DNA of 64,000 bases from Lentzea albidocapillata subsp. violacea (GTDB lineage: Bacteria; Actinomycetota; Actinomycetes; Mycobacteriales; Pseudonocardiaceae), in NCBI RefSeq assembly GCF_900100275.1, contig NZ_FNET01000017.1, positions 62,001 through 126,000 of the forward strand, written 5' to 3'. The notes below the pieces were generated by a model. The model did not search any database. It saw only the letters and a program-made list of their open reading frames with translations, and was not told the DNA's origin. Made by a program: the position numbers and the translations under genes. This document shows, piece after piece, positions 51,649 to 59,442 of the stretch (its first letter is position 1; the number at the start of each line of letters is the position of its first letter).

Positions 51649-52848
51649 ATGGTGATCAACGTGAAGCAGGTTGTGCAGGTGCGGTTGCTGCCGACGCCCG
51701 AGCAGGCGTCGGCGCTGGGCGATACCCTGCTCGCCTGCAACACGGCAGCTTCCTGGCTGTCCGAGCGGATGCACACCGACCAGGTGTTCCGGAAGTTCGA
51801 CGTGCAGAGACGCCTCTACACCGAACTGCGGGAACGGTTCGGGCTGGCCGCCCAACCGGCGATCCGGGTCATCGGCAAGACCGTGGACGCCTACACGACA
51901 CTGCGGGCCCACCTCAACGCAGGCAATTACGGGCCGCCTGGGTCGCAGCGGCGCCGAAAGGCCGAGGACACCCCGATCAGGTTCCGCCCGCAAGCGGCGC
52001 AGCCGTTCGACGCCCGCTGCCTGTCCTGGCAACTCGGTGACGCGGGCCGCGACGGGACCGTGTCGATCTGGACGGTCGCCGGTCGGCTCCGCACCGTGCG
52101 GATCGTCGCAAACCCCCGGCATCTCGCCCTGCTGCGCTCCCGACCGGCGATCGGGGAAACCGACCTGCTGCACCGGGACGGGGTGTGGCTGCTGCACGCC
52201 GTCGTCGACAGCCCCGAGGCCGCCCGGCGAGAACCGGTGAACGGGTTCCTCGGAGTCGACCTGGGCATCGTCAACATCGCGACCACCTCTGACGGTGACC
52301 GGTTCTGCGGGTCGCGTCTGAACCGCTACCGCAAGCGTCAACTGCGACTGCGGAAGCGGTTGCAGGCCAAGAAGACCTCCTCCGCGCGACGGCTGCTCAA
52401 GAAACGCCGCCGCAAGGAGGCCCGGTTCGCGGCCGATGTGAACCACCGGATCAGCAAGAACATCGTGGCCGAGGCTGAACGCACCGGACGCGGGATCGCC
52501 GTCGAGGAACTGACGGGAATCCGCGCCAGGGTACGGCTTCGCAAGCCCCAACGGGCCGCGCTGCACTCCTGGGCGTTCGCCCAGCTCGGTCAGTTCCTGA
52601 CCTACAAGGCCCAGCAGGCTGGAGTCGTGCTGGCGAAGGTCGATCCGGCCTACACCTCGCAGACCTGCCACGCCTGCGGGCACGTCGACAAACGCAACCG
52701 CCGCAGTCAGGCGGTATTCCATTGCGGCCGGTGTGACTTCGTTGGGCACGCCGACCACAACGCAGCACACAACATCGCGGCACGCGGTGTCGTGTGCTGG
52801 GGCGAAGTCATGCGCCCAGACGCAGCGCCTATCCTGGCAGCCAGCTAG
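51649..52848 (+). CDS. tnpB: TnpB RNA-guided nuclease of an IS605-type element
   Basis: A 399-residue TnpB, the ancestor-type relative of Cas12. The RuvC triad is intact: Asp204 (GVDLGIVN), Glu286 (VEELTGI) and Asp369 (HADHNAAHNI). The zinc finger cysteines are in CHACGHVDKRNR and CGRCDF. It is transcribed away from tnpA, with 11 bases between the two starts. TnpB proteins use an RNA from the element's right end to cut DNA next to a target-adjacent motif, here expected to be TTCAC or similar, which favours element retention. Length is normal for the family. Confidence 0.93.
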   Translation: MVINVKQVVQVRLLPTPEQASALGDTLLACNTAASWLSERMHTDQVFRKFDVQRRLYTELRERFGLAAQPAIRVIGKTVDAYTTLRAHLNAGNYGPPGSQRRRKAEDTPIRFRPQAAQPFDARCLSWQLGDAGRDGTVSIWTVAGRLRTVRIVANPRHLALLRSRPAIGETDLLHRDGVWLLHAVVDSPEAARREPVNGFLGVDLGIVNIATTSDGDRFCGSRLNRYRKRQLRLRKRLQAKKTSSARRLLKKRRRKEARFAADVNHRISKNIVAEAERTGRGIAVEELTGIRARVRLRKPQRAALHSWAFAQLGQFLTYKAQQAGVVLAKVDPAYTSQTCHACGHVDKRNRRSQAVFHCGRCDFVGHADHNAAHNIAARGVVCWGEVMRPDAAPILAAS

Positions 52849-52920
52849 GACGGCAGCAGCAAGCCTGAAAACCGCCGCTCGCGGCGATTGGCAAGCTCGT
52901 CCCTTCAGAGACGAGTTCAT
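52849..52920 (+). ncRNA. Right end of the IS605-type element / putative omega-RNA scaffold 3' part
   Basis: Sequence after the tnpB stop contains two small hairpins (CCGCCGC-T-CGCGGCG type near 52872-52887 and CTCGTC/GACGAG at about 52896-52915) and ends at TTCAT. In this family the right end is transcribed as the guide RNA scaffold and the first bases outside it (from 52921) form the guide. The 5' end of the RNA probably lies inside tnpB and cannot be fixed here. Confidence 0.55.
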
Positions 52921-52929
52921 GATTGCCGG

Positions 52930-52936
52930 CCTCTCT
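52930..52936 (-). promoter_or_regulatory. Stranded ribosome binding site of the coiled-coil gene
   Basis: AGAGAGG on the minus strand, directly after the stop of the actin-like ATPase gene. Without the insertion it would sit 9 bases before the GTG of the coiled-coil gene; the element now lies between them. Confidence 0.6.
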
Positions 52937-54142
52937 TCAACTCGTGCCGTCGAACGCGGGCCCGGCCTCGGCGCCCAGCGGCACAACGATGTCGGCGCCC
53001 GGTCCGGCCGGGCGCAACAGCACAGCTCCCAGGCCGCCTCTGCGACCCAGCGCCGTGACGCGATAGGTTCCGCGCGGCACCCGCACCGGATCGGCCTGCC
53101 CGGCCTCGCGCCAAGGCCCCTGCCCGTCGATCCGCACGCGCACGGGCAAGTGTCCGAAGTGGTCGGTCTCGACCTCCACGGTGATCGGCACACGTCCGTC
53201 GACCGGCATCGTGACGGACTCCAGCAGTCCACTCACGACCTGCCGCACGCCGATGCCCAGTTCGTGCGGGTACCCGTCGAGCGCGGTGGCCGCGCCCGTC
53301 GCGATCCGCCACGCCCCCACCGCCGCCTGTTCCGGTGCCAGCACCCGCACCGGCCGTGTGGCCGCCGCGCGCACCGCCGCCTCGACAGGACCGAGGACGT
53401 TGCCACCGGTGAGCAGCACGAGCTCCACCGGTTCCCCGACCCGCGCCAGCACCGTGCCCACGACCTCGGCCGCGAGCGTCGCAAGTGGACGGAGGACGGA
53501 CAGGGCGGCCTCGGCCGTGACGTGATCACGTCCGTACAGGTAGACCGGAGTGCCCAGATAACGCTCGTGGGTCCGTGCCCGCTCCAGCACCACGGCGGCG
53601 CGCCCCGCGGCGTGGCACCGGTGATCCTCGAAGGCCGCGGCCTCGGCAGGATCGACACGCGCCGCGCGCCGCAGCGACTCCCGCACCGCGGTTTCGGCGC
53701 TCTCGCTGTCGAGGAGCCGCGACGTCGTTGCGTCGCAGGAGTAAACCGCGGCGGTGACCGAACTTCCGCCGACGTCGCACACCAGCACGCAACCTGACGT
53801 GCCGCCGTGCGCCGCGACGACGCACTGCGATGCCGGCACGAGACGAACCGAGGCGAACCCGGCACGTTCGGTGAGCACGCGAGCCAGCTCGGCGCCCTCC
53901 GCCGTGCGTTCGACCGCGCCTGTCCACATGCCGTCCACGCCGGCCGTGGTCCACCTGTCCGGCACCGCCACGACCACAGCGGCCGCACCCGGTTCGGTTC
54001 CGAACTCACGCCTGGCCACCTCCGGCAGGACGCCGGCGGCGTCGGCGCTCGACGGTCCGTGCCAGACCTGGTCGCGGCACGCCACCTTCGTGCGCACCGA
54101 ACCGATGTCGATCCCGAGCTCAACGGTGGTCACGGTGACCAT
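52937..54142 (-). CDS. Actin/Hsp70-fold ATPase-like protein
   Basis: A 401-residue protein with the three nucleotide-binding motifs of the actin/Hsp70 superfamily: phosphate 1 ELGIDIGSVRTKVAC, phosphate 2 VLVCDVGGSSVTAAVY, and adenosine motif VELVLLTGGNVLGPVEAAVR. After about residue 290 it has a beta-rich C-terminal domain that may bind client polypeptides. It lacks the DnaK lid, so it is not a classical Hsp70. It overlaps the GAP1-like gene by 23 bases. In this operon it probably acts as an ATP-dependent assembly or chaperone component. Confidence 0.75.
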   Translation of the reverse strand: MVTVTTVELGIDIGSVRTKVACRDQVWHGPSSADAAGVLPEVARREFGTEPGAAAVVVAVPDRWTTAGVDGMWTGAVERTAEGAELARVLTERAGFASVRLVPASQCVVAAHGGTSGCVLVCDVGGSSVTAAVYSCDATTSRLLDSESAETAVRESLRRAARVDPAEAAAFEDHRCHAAGRAAVVLERARTHERYLGTPVYLYGRDHVTAEAALSVLRPLATLAAEVVGTVLARVGEPVELVLLTGGNVLGPVEAAVRAAATRPVRVLAPEQAAVGAWRIATGAATALDGYPHELGIGVRQVVSGLLESVTMPVDGRVPITVEVETDHFGHLPVRVRIDGQGPWREAGQADPVRVPRGTYRVTALGRRGGLGAVLLRPAGPGADIVVPLGAEAGPAFDGTS

Positions 54143-56609
54143 CGCCCGACCGGAACATCCTGCCGAGCCACCCCTTGGGCATGATCTCCCTGATCCGCCG
54201 CACCAGCTGCTCGAGGAGTTTGCTCAGCTCGTCACCGCTGCCCGCCACCTGCTGCACCCGGAAGGCCTCGCGGCAGATCTCCACGGTGAGATACCCCTGC
54301 TGCATCATGAAACGCGGCAGGAACTGGGTCACCTCGCGCCGCGTCTGCTCGCCGAAGTCGCCCCGCATCAGCGCGTGAACGAACTTCGTGCAGAGCTCCG
54401 GCCCGCGGTCGTCACCCATCCCGGCGAGCCGGATGTTGAGCACGCTGAGGAACTCCGCCCAGCCGTGGGGACTGGTGCTCCACCGGTGGCTCAGCACTTC
54501 CACGACGTCGTTGGCGGACACGATCTTCCCGTGGAGGATCTTCGCCACCAGGACCGCGACGTACGCCGCCGCCCGATCCTGCTGCAGTCCGCGCAGCTGG
54601 GCCATCAGCACCAGGCTGTGCAGCTCGGGATCGACCTCGAACCGGGGCAGCCACGCGTTCAGGCGAACGTCCTCCAGCCGCTGCGGCGCTCTGCGGACCT
54701 GCTCCGCGATCGACCTCATCAGCGCGGGTGTCAGCACCTCCTGGCCGCCGAGGGCGTCCGAGAGCTGCCACAACGCGGCCATGATCTCGAAGAAGCGACC
54801 TGACTCGTTCCCCCAGGCGTGGCCCAGCCACACGGCCAGCGCGTCACCGCACTGCCGCCGCTGCTGGTCGTCGGCGAACGAGGCACGCGCCGCCTCGACC
54901 AGGCCCGTCCAGTAGGTGGCCCCGGCGCGGCCGAGGTCCTGCCCCGGCGCCTGTCCTCGCAGGCACAGCGCGACGTCGACCCTCGCCCGTTCCGAGGGCT
55001 CCATCGGCTCGAGTCCGTTGCGCAGCAGCTCGATCCACGACTGGGAGATGACCCTGCACCTGCGGACCAGGTCCAGGAACCACCCCAGCAGCTGCGACCA
55101 CCACCCCGGCTCCGCACCGAGCCGGGCGTTGCGCATCACGTCGGCGACGGCATCGGGATCGATCTCGTTGAGGGCGCCGAGGTGCTGTTCCTCGATGTGT
55201 CGCGGGTGCAGGTACGGTCTGCCGTAACGCTCCCAGCTGCTGTTCGGGTAGTCGGCGTGGAGAAGGGCCAGCAGGGCGTTGCTCACACCCGCGCCGTCCG
55301 GCAGCGCCGCCCTCATCACCGCGACGGCGAGCTGGTCCGAGTGTGCGATCACCGGGGCCAGCGACGCGCTCCAGCCCGCGTCCCTGGCCAGTGCCGTCAC
55401 GAGTGCGCCGAGCGAGGCTGACCTGCGTTCGCCCGCCCACCAGCGCAGTACGTTCGCGAAGCTCTCCCGCGCATCCACCTCGGCGGCGAACTCGGCGGCA
55501 CCGAGAAGGTGCCCCGCCGACCAGGTGCCACGGTGCAGCCGCTGGCGGACGAGGTCCTCGAACCCCTTGCCGAGCCGCGGCCGCCAGTTCTCCGCCAGGA
55601 CGGCGCGGTCGAGCCTCAGGTCGTCCGCCGCCGCGAACTCGAGGTACGTCGCGAGCACCGTCTCCCGATCGGACTCGCTCATCCTGCGGAACCGGGCCGC
55701 GCCGAGCCTGCGCAGCATCACGGGCCTCAGCGTTCCGTCGAACGCGGCCTTGAGCAGCGCATGCTCCTGGTCCAGGTCCCGCAGCGCGACGACTGCCTCG
55801 GCCGCGCCCCACTCCCGGCTCTGGGTCAACGTGGCCAGGTGCGCGCGGACGGCATCCGCACCATGACTCGCCACGAGTTCTCGCAGTGCCGAAGCGTAAG
55901 CGCCTTGGACCTGTGGTGCTGTGCCTCGCAGGTCGACGCCCAGCGAGGGATCGCGCGCCTGAGCGGCGAACCCGAGTCGCAACGGGTAACTCGTGGCGAA
56001 GTCCGTCCATCCTCCGGCGGTCAGCCATGCCTTCGCCCCGGCCGGCAGGAACGCCATCACCTCGTCCAGCACGGCGATCCGGGCATCGAGCGAGAGAGGC
56101 CCGCCGATCAACCCGACCTGCCGGTCGAAAACGGCCCCCGCGGCGGCGATGGCGTGGCCGTCGCTGAGGACGGGCGGCTGTGGCGAGGCGGGTTCCACCA
56201 CCAGCCGGACGGGAGCATCCGGGAGCCCGGCGTGCAGCGGAACCCGCAGCGCGGCCCGGTAGAAGTCCGAATAGGACAGTCTCGAGGCAAGCAGGTCGTC
56301 GGTGCGCAGGCAGAAGAACCGCGTGGACACGATCGGCCTGTTGGTCGCGTCCAGATCGTTCGACCACTCGCTGATCGACAGGCACACGTAGGAGACGTCG
56401 TCCACTCCCAGCGCGAAGAACCAGGCCCAGGGCATGGCTCCAGGCCCGGTCTCCTGGACCGACGGCGGGTTGCCCGGTCCGCGCTCCACCACGAACTGAC
56501 GAATGGTGCGCGGGGTGAACGGATCGCGGCTCGCGGCGAGCACGGCGTAGTCTTCATAGCTACCAGGGGTTTTGCCGATCAGTGCCCAGCCGGCCTCGAC
56601 AGTGCTCAT
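54120..56609 (-). CDS. GAP1-like (GTPase-associated protein) large helical protein
   Basis: An 829-residue protein that resembles GTPase-associated protein 1 of bacterial conflict systems. An N-terminal mixed domain (about 1-150, GWALIGKTPGSYEDYAVLAA, WAWFFALGVDDVSYVCLS) is followed by a very long all-helical region (LLGAAEFAAEVDARESFANV, WFLDLVRRCRVISQSWIELL) ending in a basic tail. No catalytic motif was found. ATG 56609 overlaps the stop of the GTPase gene (ATGA), in line with direct partnership. The family name is assigned from general resemblance and gene context. Confidence 0.62.
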   Translation of the reverse strand: MSTVEAGWALIGKTPGSYEDYAVLAASRDPFTPRTIRQFVVERGPGNPPSVQETGPGAMPWAWFFALGVDDVSYVCLSISEWSNDLDATNRPIVSTRFFCLRTDDLLASRLSYSDFYRAALRVPLHAGLPDAPVRLVVEPASPQPPVLSDGHAIAAAGAVFDRQVGLIGGPLSLDARIAVLDEVMAFLPAGAKAWLTAGGWTDFATSYPLRLGFAAQARDPSLGVDLRGTAPQVQGAYASALRELVASHGADAVRAHLATLTQSREWGAAEAVVALRDLDQEHALLKAAFDGTLRPVMLRRLGAARFRRMSESDRETVLATYLEFAAADDLRLDRAVLAENWRPRLGKGFEDLVRQRLHRGTWSAGHLLGAAEFAAEVDARESFANVLRWWAGERRSASLGALVTALARDAGWSASLAPVIAHSDQLAVAVMRAALPDGAGVSNALLALLHADYPNSSWERYGRPYLHPRHIEEQHLGALNEIDPDAVADVMRNARLGAEPGWWSQLLGWFLDLVRRCRVISQSWIELLRNGLEPMEPSERARVDVALCLRGQAPGQDLGRAGATYWTGLVEAARASFADDQQRRQCGDALAVWLGHAWGNESGRFFEIMAALWQLSDALGGQEVLTPALMRSIAEQVRRAPQRLEDVRLNAWLPRFEVDPELHSLVLMAQLRGLQQDRAAAYVAVLVAKILHGKIVSANDVVEVLSHRWSTSPHGWAEFLSVLNIRLAGMGDDRGPELCTKFVHALMRGDFGEQTRREVTQFLPRFMMQQGYLTVEICREAFRVQQVAGSGDELSKLLEQLVRRIREIMPKGWLGRMFRSGDGHRDHR

Positions 56610-57658
56610 GGCCGGGCCGGGAGGATGCTCTCGTACAGCCACAGCAGCGGCTCCAGCACGTTGATGGGGTAGATCCTGCCCTTGATCCGGACCCCCTCGT
56701 GGCCCGGACCGACACGTTCCACGTTCATCGAGTCGTGCAGCCGGAACCTGTTGCCGGGCACGTAGAAGCCGATGGACGACGTGATGAAGTAGTTCAGGGT
56801 GTTGAAGTGCTGCCGCAGCCCCTTCTCCACGAGGTCGCTGTTGCTCTGCGGGTCCGAGCACAGCAGCTTGAAGAAGTCGGCCGCTCCCTCGTTGGGTACG
56901 CGCGGCAGGAACGGTGGTTGCTCGTCCGACACCGTGTAGCCCTTGACCTGGGCGTGCCGATGGATGTTCGGCTGGTCGAACTTCGTCACGCACACCGCCA
57001 CGTGATGCGGCAGCTTCGCACGGCTGATGTGCGACTGCGACATCATCCTCTCGGTGAGCCGGTTCAGCACCGGGTGGAAGTAGCGGAACGCGTCCTGCTC
57101 CAGTGAGTCGCGCTCCGGGTCGAACAGGTAGACGATGCCGTGGCACATCTGCAGGTGGTCGATCAGGCGGTTCTCCTGCTCCATCAACGAGAGCGGAGGC
57201 GCGTGCTGCCTGTCCGCGACCGGGGGGCCGCCTGGCCCAGGTACGTTGACGTGCTGTTCCTGGCCCTGTTCCCGGCTGGGGTTGTCGTACATGGCACCGG
57301 GTACGTCGAGCACGTCGAGCTCGAACGCGATCGGCTCCATCTCGACGAGTCTGCGGCCGATCTTGCTGCGGCGCACCACCTCTCGCTCACCGGTGAACCG
57401 GAAGAGCATGTTCGTCTCCTGCTGGGTCGCCACCGGAAACGTGCGCTGAGTGGTCAGCTGGTGCGTCGAGCGGTCCAGGAAGCTCGTGGAGACGTCGTCC
57501 AGGCCACTCATGATCCAGCTGCCGACACCGTCAGGGCGGCGCGTCGTCGCGACGTTGAGCGCGGCCAGGTAGGTCGTCTTGCCACTGCCGGGCGGCCCCC
57601 ACAGCCCGATCCGCAACTGAGTCGGCGGCGCCGGTCGGCTGTTCTGCGGCATGGTCAT
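56606..57658 (-). CDS. P-loop GTPase of a conflict-type operon
   Basis: A 350-residue GTPase. The P-loop is WGPPGSGKTTYL (residues 20-31), switch II DVPG (118-121), and the guanine-specificity motif TKFD (225-228, for NKxD). An insertion rich in Pro, Gly and His lies near 130-160, between switch II and the next strand. GTPases of this group are encoded beside GAP1-type proteins. ATG 57658 is preceded by GAGGAG at about 5 bases. It is coupled to the GAP1-like gene by 4 bases. Confidence 0.82.
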   Translation of the reverse strand: MTMPQNSRPAPPTQLRIGLWGPPGSGKTTYLAALNVATTRRPDGVGSWIMSGLDDVSTSFLDRSTHQLTTQRTFPVATQQETNMLFRFTGEREVVRRSKIGRRLVEMEPIAFELDVLDVPGAMYDNPSREQGQEQHVNVPGPGGPPVADRQHAPPLSLMEQENRLIDHLQMCHGIVYLFDPERDSLEQDAFRYFHPVLNRLTERMMSQSHISRAKLPHHVAVCVTKFDQPNIHRHAQVKGYTVSDEQPPFLPRVPNEGAADFFKLLCSDPQSNSDLVEKGLRQHFNTLNYFITSSIGFYVPGNRFRLHDSMNVERVGPGHEGVRIKGRIYPINVLEPLLWLYESILPARP

Positions 57659-57666
57659 GGATCTCC

Positions 57667-59442
57667 TCAGTTCTTGATCGCCAGGGGGAAGAGAAGGGAC
57701 GCCTGCGGTCCGGCGTCACGGACGGCCTTGGCCTCCTTGACGACGAACGCGGCGTCGACGTGGTGGAGCAGCATCGGTCTCTGCGGACTGGCGAGCGCGT
57801 GCCAGGCCTGGGTGGCGCGCCGTGCCTCCGGGTTGCCGCGCTCGGTCCAGTCCGGCCGGTCCCAGATCGCCGCGTGCACGACGCGATCGGATTCCAGCTG
57901 CCGCAACAGGAACTGCCAGTCGTGCTGGTTCGGGCACCTGCTGATGGCGGCGTCCGCGGCCGGATGAGGTGGCCTGCCACCGACCAGGACGAGCCTGCGC
58001 GCGACGGGCAGCGAGCGCCACGGAAGCCCGCGTGCGACGGCCAGCGCGTCCTCGACGGGAGCACCTCTCGGTTCGATCGCCGGGCTGGGCAGGAGGGCGG
58101 CCGCGAAGTCCTCCGCGTCCTCCAGCGACACGAAACCGGACGTCGTGTGCAGCACGTTCCGCGCGCGGAGGTGGTCGTCGTAACCGATGACGGCGGCTCT
58201 CACGGCCGCGGGATCGGGGTGGTGCGCGGAGAGGTGCGCCAGCACGTCCACGACCAGCTTTCGCCTGGGCGCCACCGCTTCCGCCGCACCGCCCAGTTCG
58301 ACCGCGATCGCGAAGTCGAGTGCGTCGGCGTCGCTCTGGTAGCGCGGTGGCATGTCGTCGAGCAGCTCGGGCCACCGGTTCGCCGTGGCGTCGTCGGCGC
58401 TACCTCCCGGCCGCACCAGCGTCACCTCCCCCGGGCCGTCCAGCCGGAACTCCAGCTCGTGCCGCTGGGAGGGGCGCAGTTCGCAGCGCACCACGGAGAT
58501 CGGCGCGCACTGGCGTGGCGGGGTGCCGGCGGGCCCGCTCACCACCGCCAGCACGAGCGGCTCACGGCCTCCCGCCGGGGCGTCCACGGTCAGCCGCGCC
58601 ACCGGGAGCTCACGCGCCGTGGTGCCCGCGGTGAACAGAGTCCTGGTCATCGGGTGCGTGACGCCCTGAGGGTCCACGTCGACCAGCACGAGGCTCAGGT
58701 CGTGGTGCAACGGGGCACGCGCCACCCACGAGGCGATGACGCGGTCGTCGAGCGCCGGTTCGGTGCGGGCCACCAGCCACACGTCGGTGTACCGCGAGAC
58801 GAGGGCGTCCGGTACCGGCAGACCCGGAAGCCGGTTCAGCACCAGGACGTCACCGTCCAGTCCGAGGTCGGCCAGGCCGGTGTGCCGCGTGGCCTGCCCG
58901 AGACCGGCACCTCCGGCGAGCACGATTGCCAGCTCGTCCGCGTCCTGCGGCAACGTGGGCATCAGCTCGCGCCACGGGTGCAGCCGCACGGGTCCGGTCA
59001 AGCCCGGAACGTGCCGTTCGCCGACATCGATGCGGGCCACCGCGACGCCGTCGAGACGAACGTCCACCACCGCCAGTGCGCCGTGGCGTGCCAGCCGGGA
59101 CAACGCCGCGGCGCCCGCCACCGCCAGCGGTTCGGTGCGGTGCCGCGCCGAGGTCCGCCGTGCATCGGCCAGTTCGGCCTCCTTCGGCGCGCCGCCCCTG
59201 AGGAGTTTCAGGAGGCGCGCCAACAGCTCCTGGTCCCCGCCGGCCGCCAGCACCGCGGCCGTCAGGTCGAACCTCCGCCGGGCCGCGGTCAGCTCGGCGT
59301 GGAACTCGAGCCGCCGGTCGTCCGCGGCGATGTCGACCCACGGACCGCCGAACAGGACCCAGCCGCAACGGCCGCAGGACGGGTCGGGTGGCACGACGTG
59401 CGTGCACACCGGGCAGGCCACCTCGGTGAGAGCGGTGCTCAC
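57667..59442 (-). CDS. Zinc-ribbon protein with possible vWA-like region
   Basis: A 591-residue protein. It begins with a zinc ribbon of two cysteine pairs (CPVC near residue 9 and CGRCGW near 23). A helical segment and several alpha/beta blocks follow (ELAIVLAGGAGLGQATRHTG, LSLVLVDVDPQGV). A later block (ALDFAIAVELGG and LVVDVLAHL) has the strand-helix pattern of a vWA fold but no MIDAS residues. I do not recognise a named family. GTG 59442 overlaps the stop of the double AAA gene (GTGA). It is likely an adaptor between the AAA protein and the GTPase module. Confidence 0.65.
   Translation of the reverse strand: MSTALTEVACPVCTHVVPPDPSCGRCGWVLFGGPWVDIAADDRRLEFHAELTAARRRFDLTAAVLAAGGDQELLARLLKLLRGGAPKEAELADARRTSARHRTEPLAVAGAAALSRLARHGALAVVDVRLDGVAVARIDVGERHVPGLTGPVRLHPWRELMPTLPQDADELAIVLAGGAGLGQATRHTGLADLGLDGDVLVLNRLPGLPVPDALVSRYTDVWLVARTEPALDDRVIASWVARAPLHHDLSLVLVDVDPQGVTHPMTRTLFTAGTTARELPVARLTVDAPAGGREPLVLAVVSGPAGTPPRQCAPISVVRCELRPSQRHELEFRLDGPGEVTLVRPGGSADDATANRWPELLDDMPPRYQSDADALDFAIAVELGGAAEAVAPRRKLVVDVLAHLSAHHPDPAAVRAAVIGYDDHLRARNVLHTTSGFVSLEDAEDFAAALLPSPAIEPRGAPVEDALAVARGLPWRSLPVARRLVLVGGRPPHPAADAAISRCPNQHDWQFLLRQLESDRVVHAAIWDRPDWTERGNPEARRATQAWHALASPQRPMLLHHVDAAFVVKEAKAVRDAGPQASLLFPLAIKN

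Larger units (their letters stand above)
51129..52920 (+). mobile_element. IS605-type insertion sequence (tnpA frameshifted, tnpB intact)
   Basis: About 1.79 kb with divergent tnpA and tnpB. The left end follows TTCAC (51124-51128) and the right end closes with TTCAT (52916-52920) just after a small hairpin, consistent with the target and cleavage sequences of single-strand-transposing IS200/IS605 elements, which make no target duplication. Joining 51128 to 52921 restores a normal operon: a stop at 52937-52939, a 16-base gap with AGAGAGG, and the GTG start of the coiled-coil gene. That reconstruction is what fixes the ends. Confidence 0.85.
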
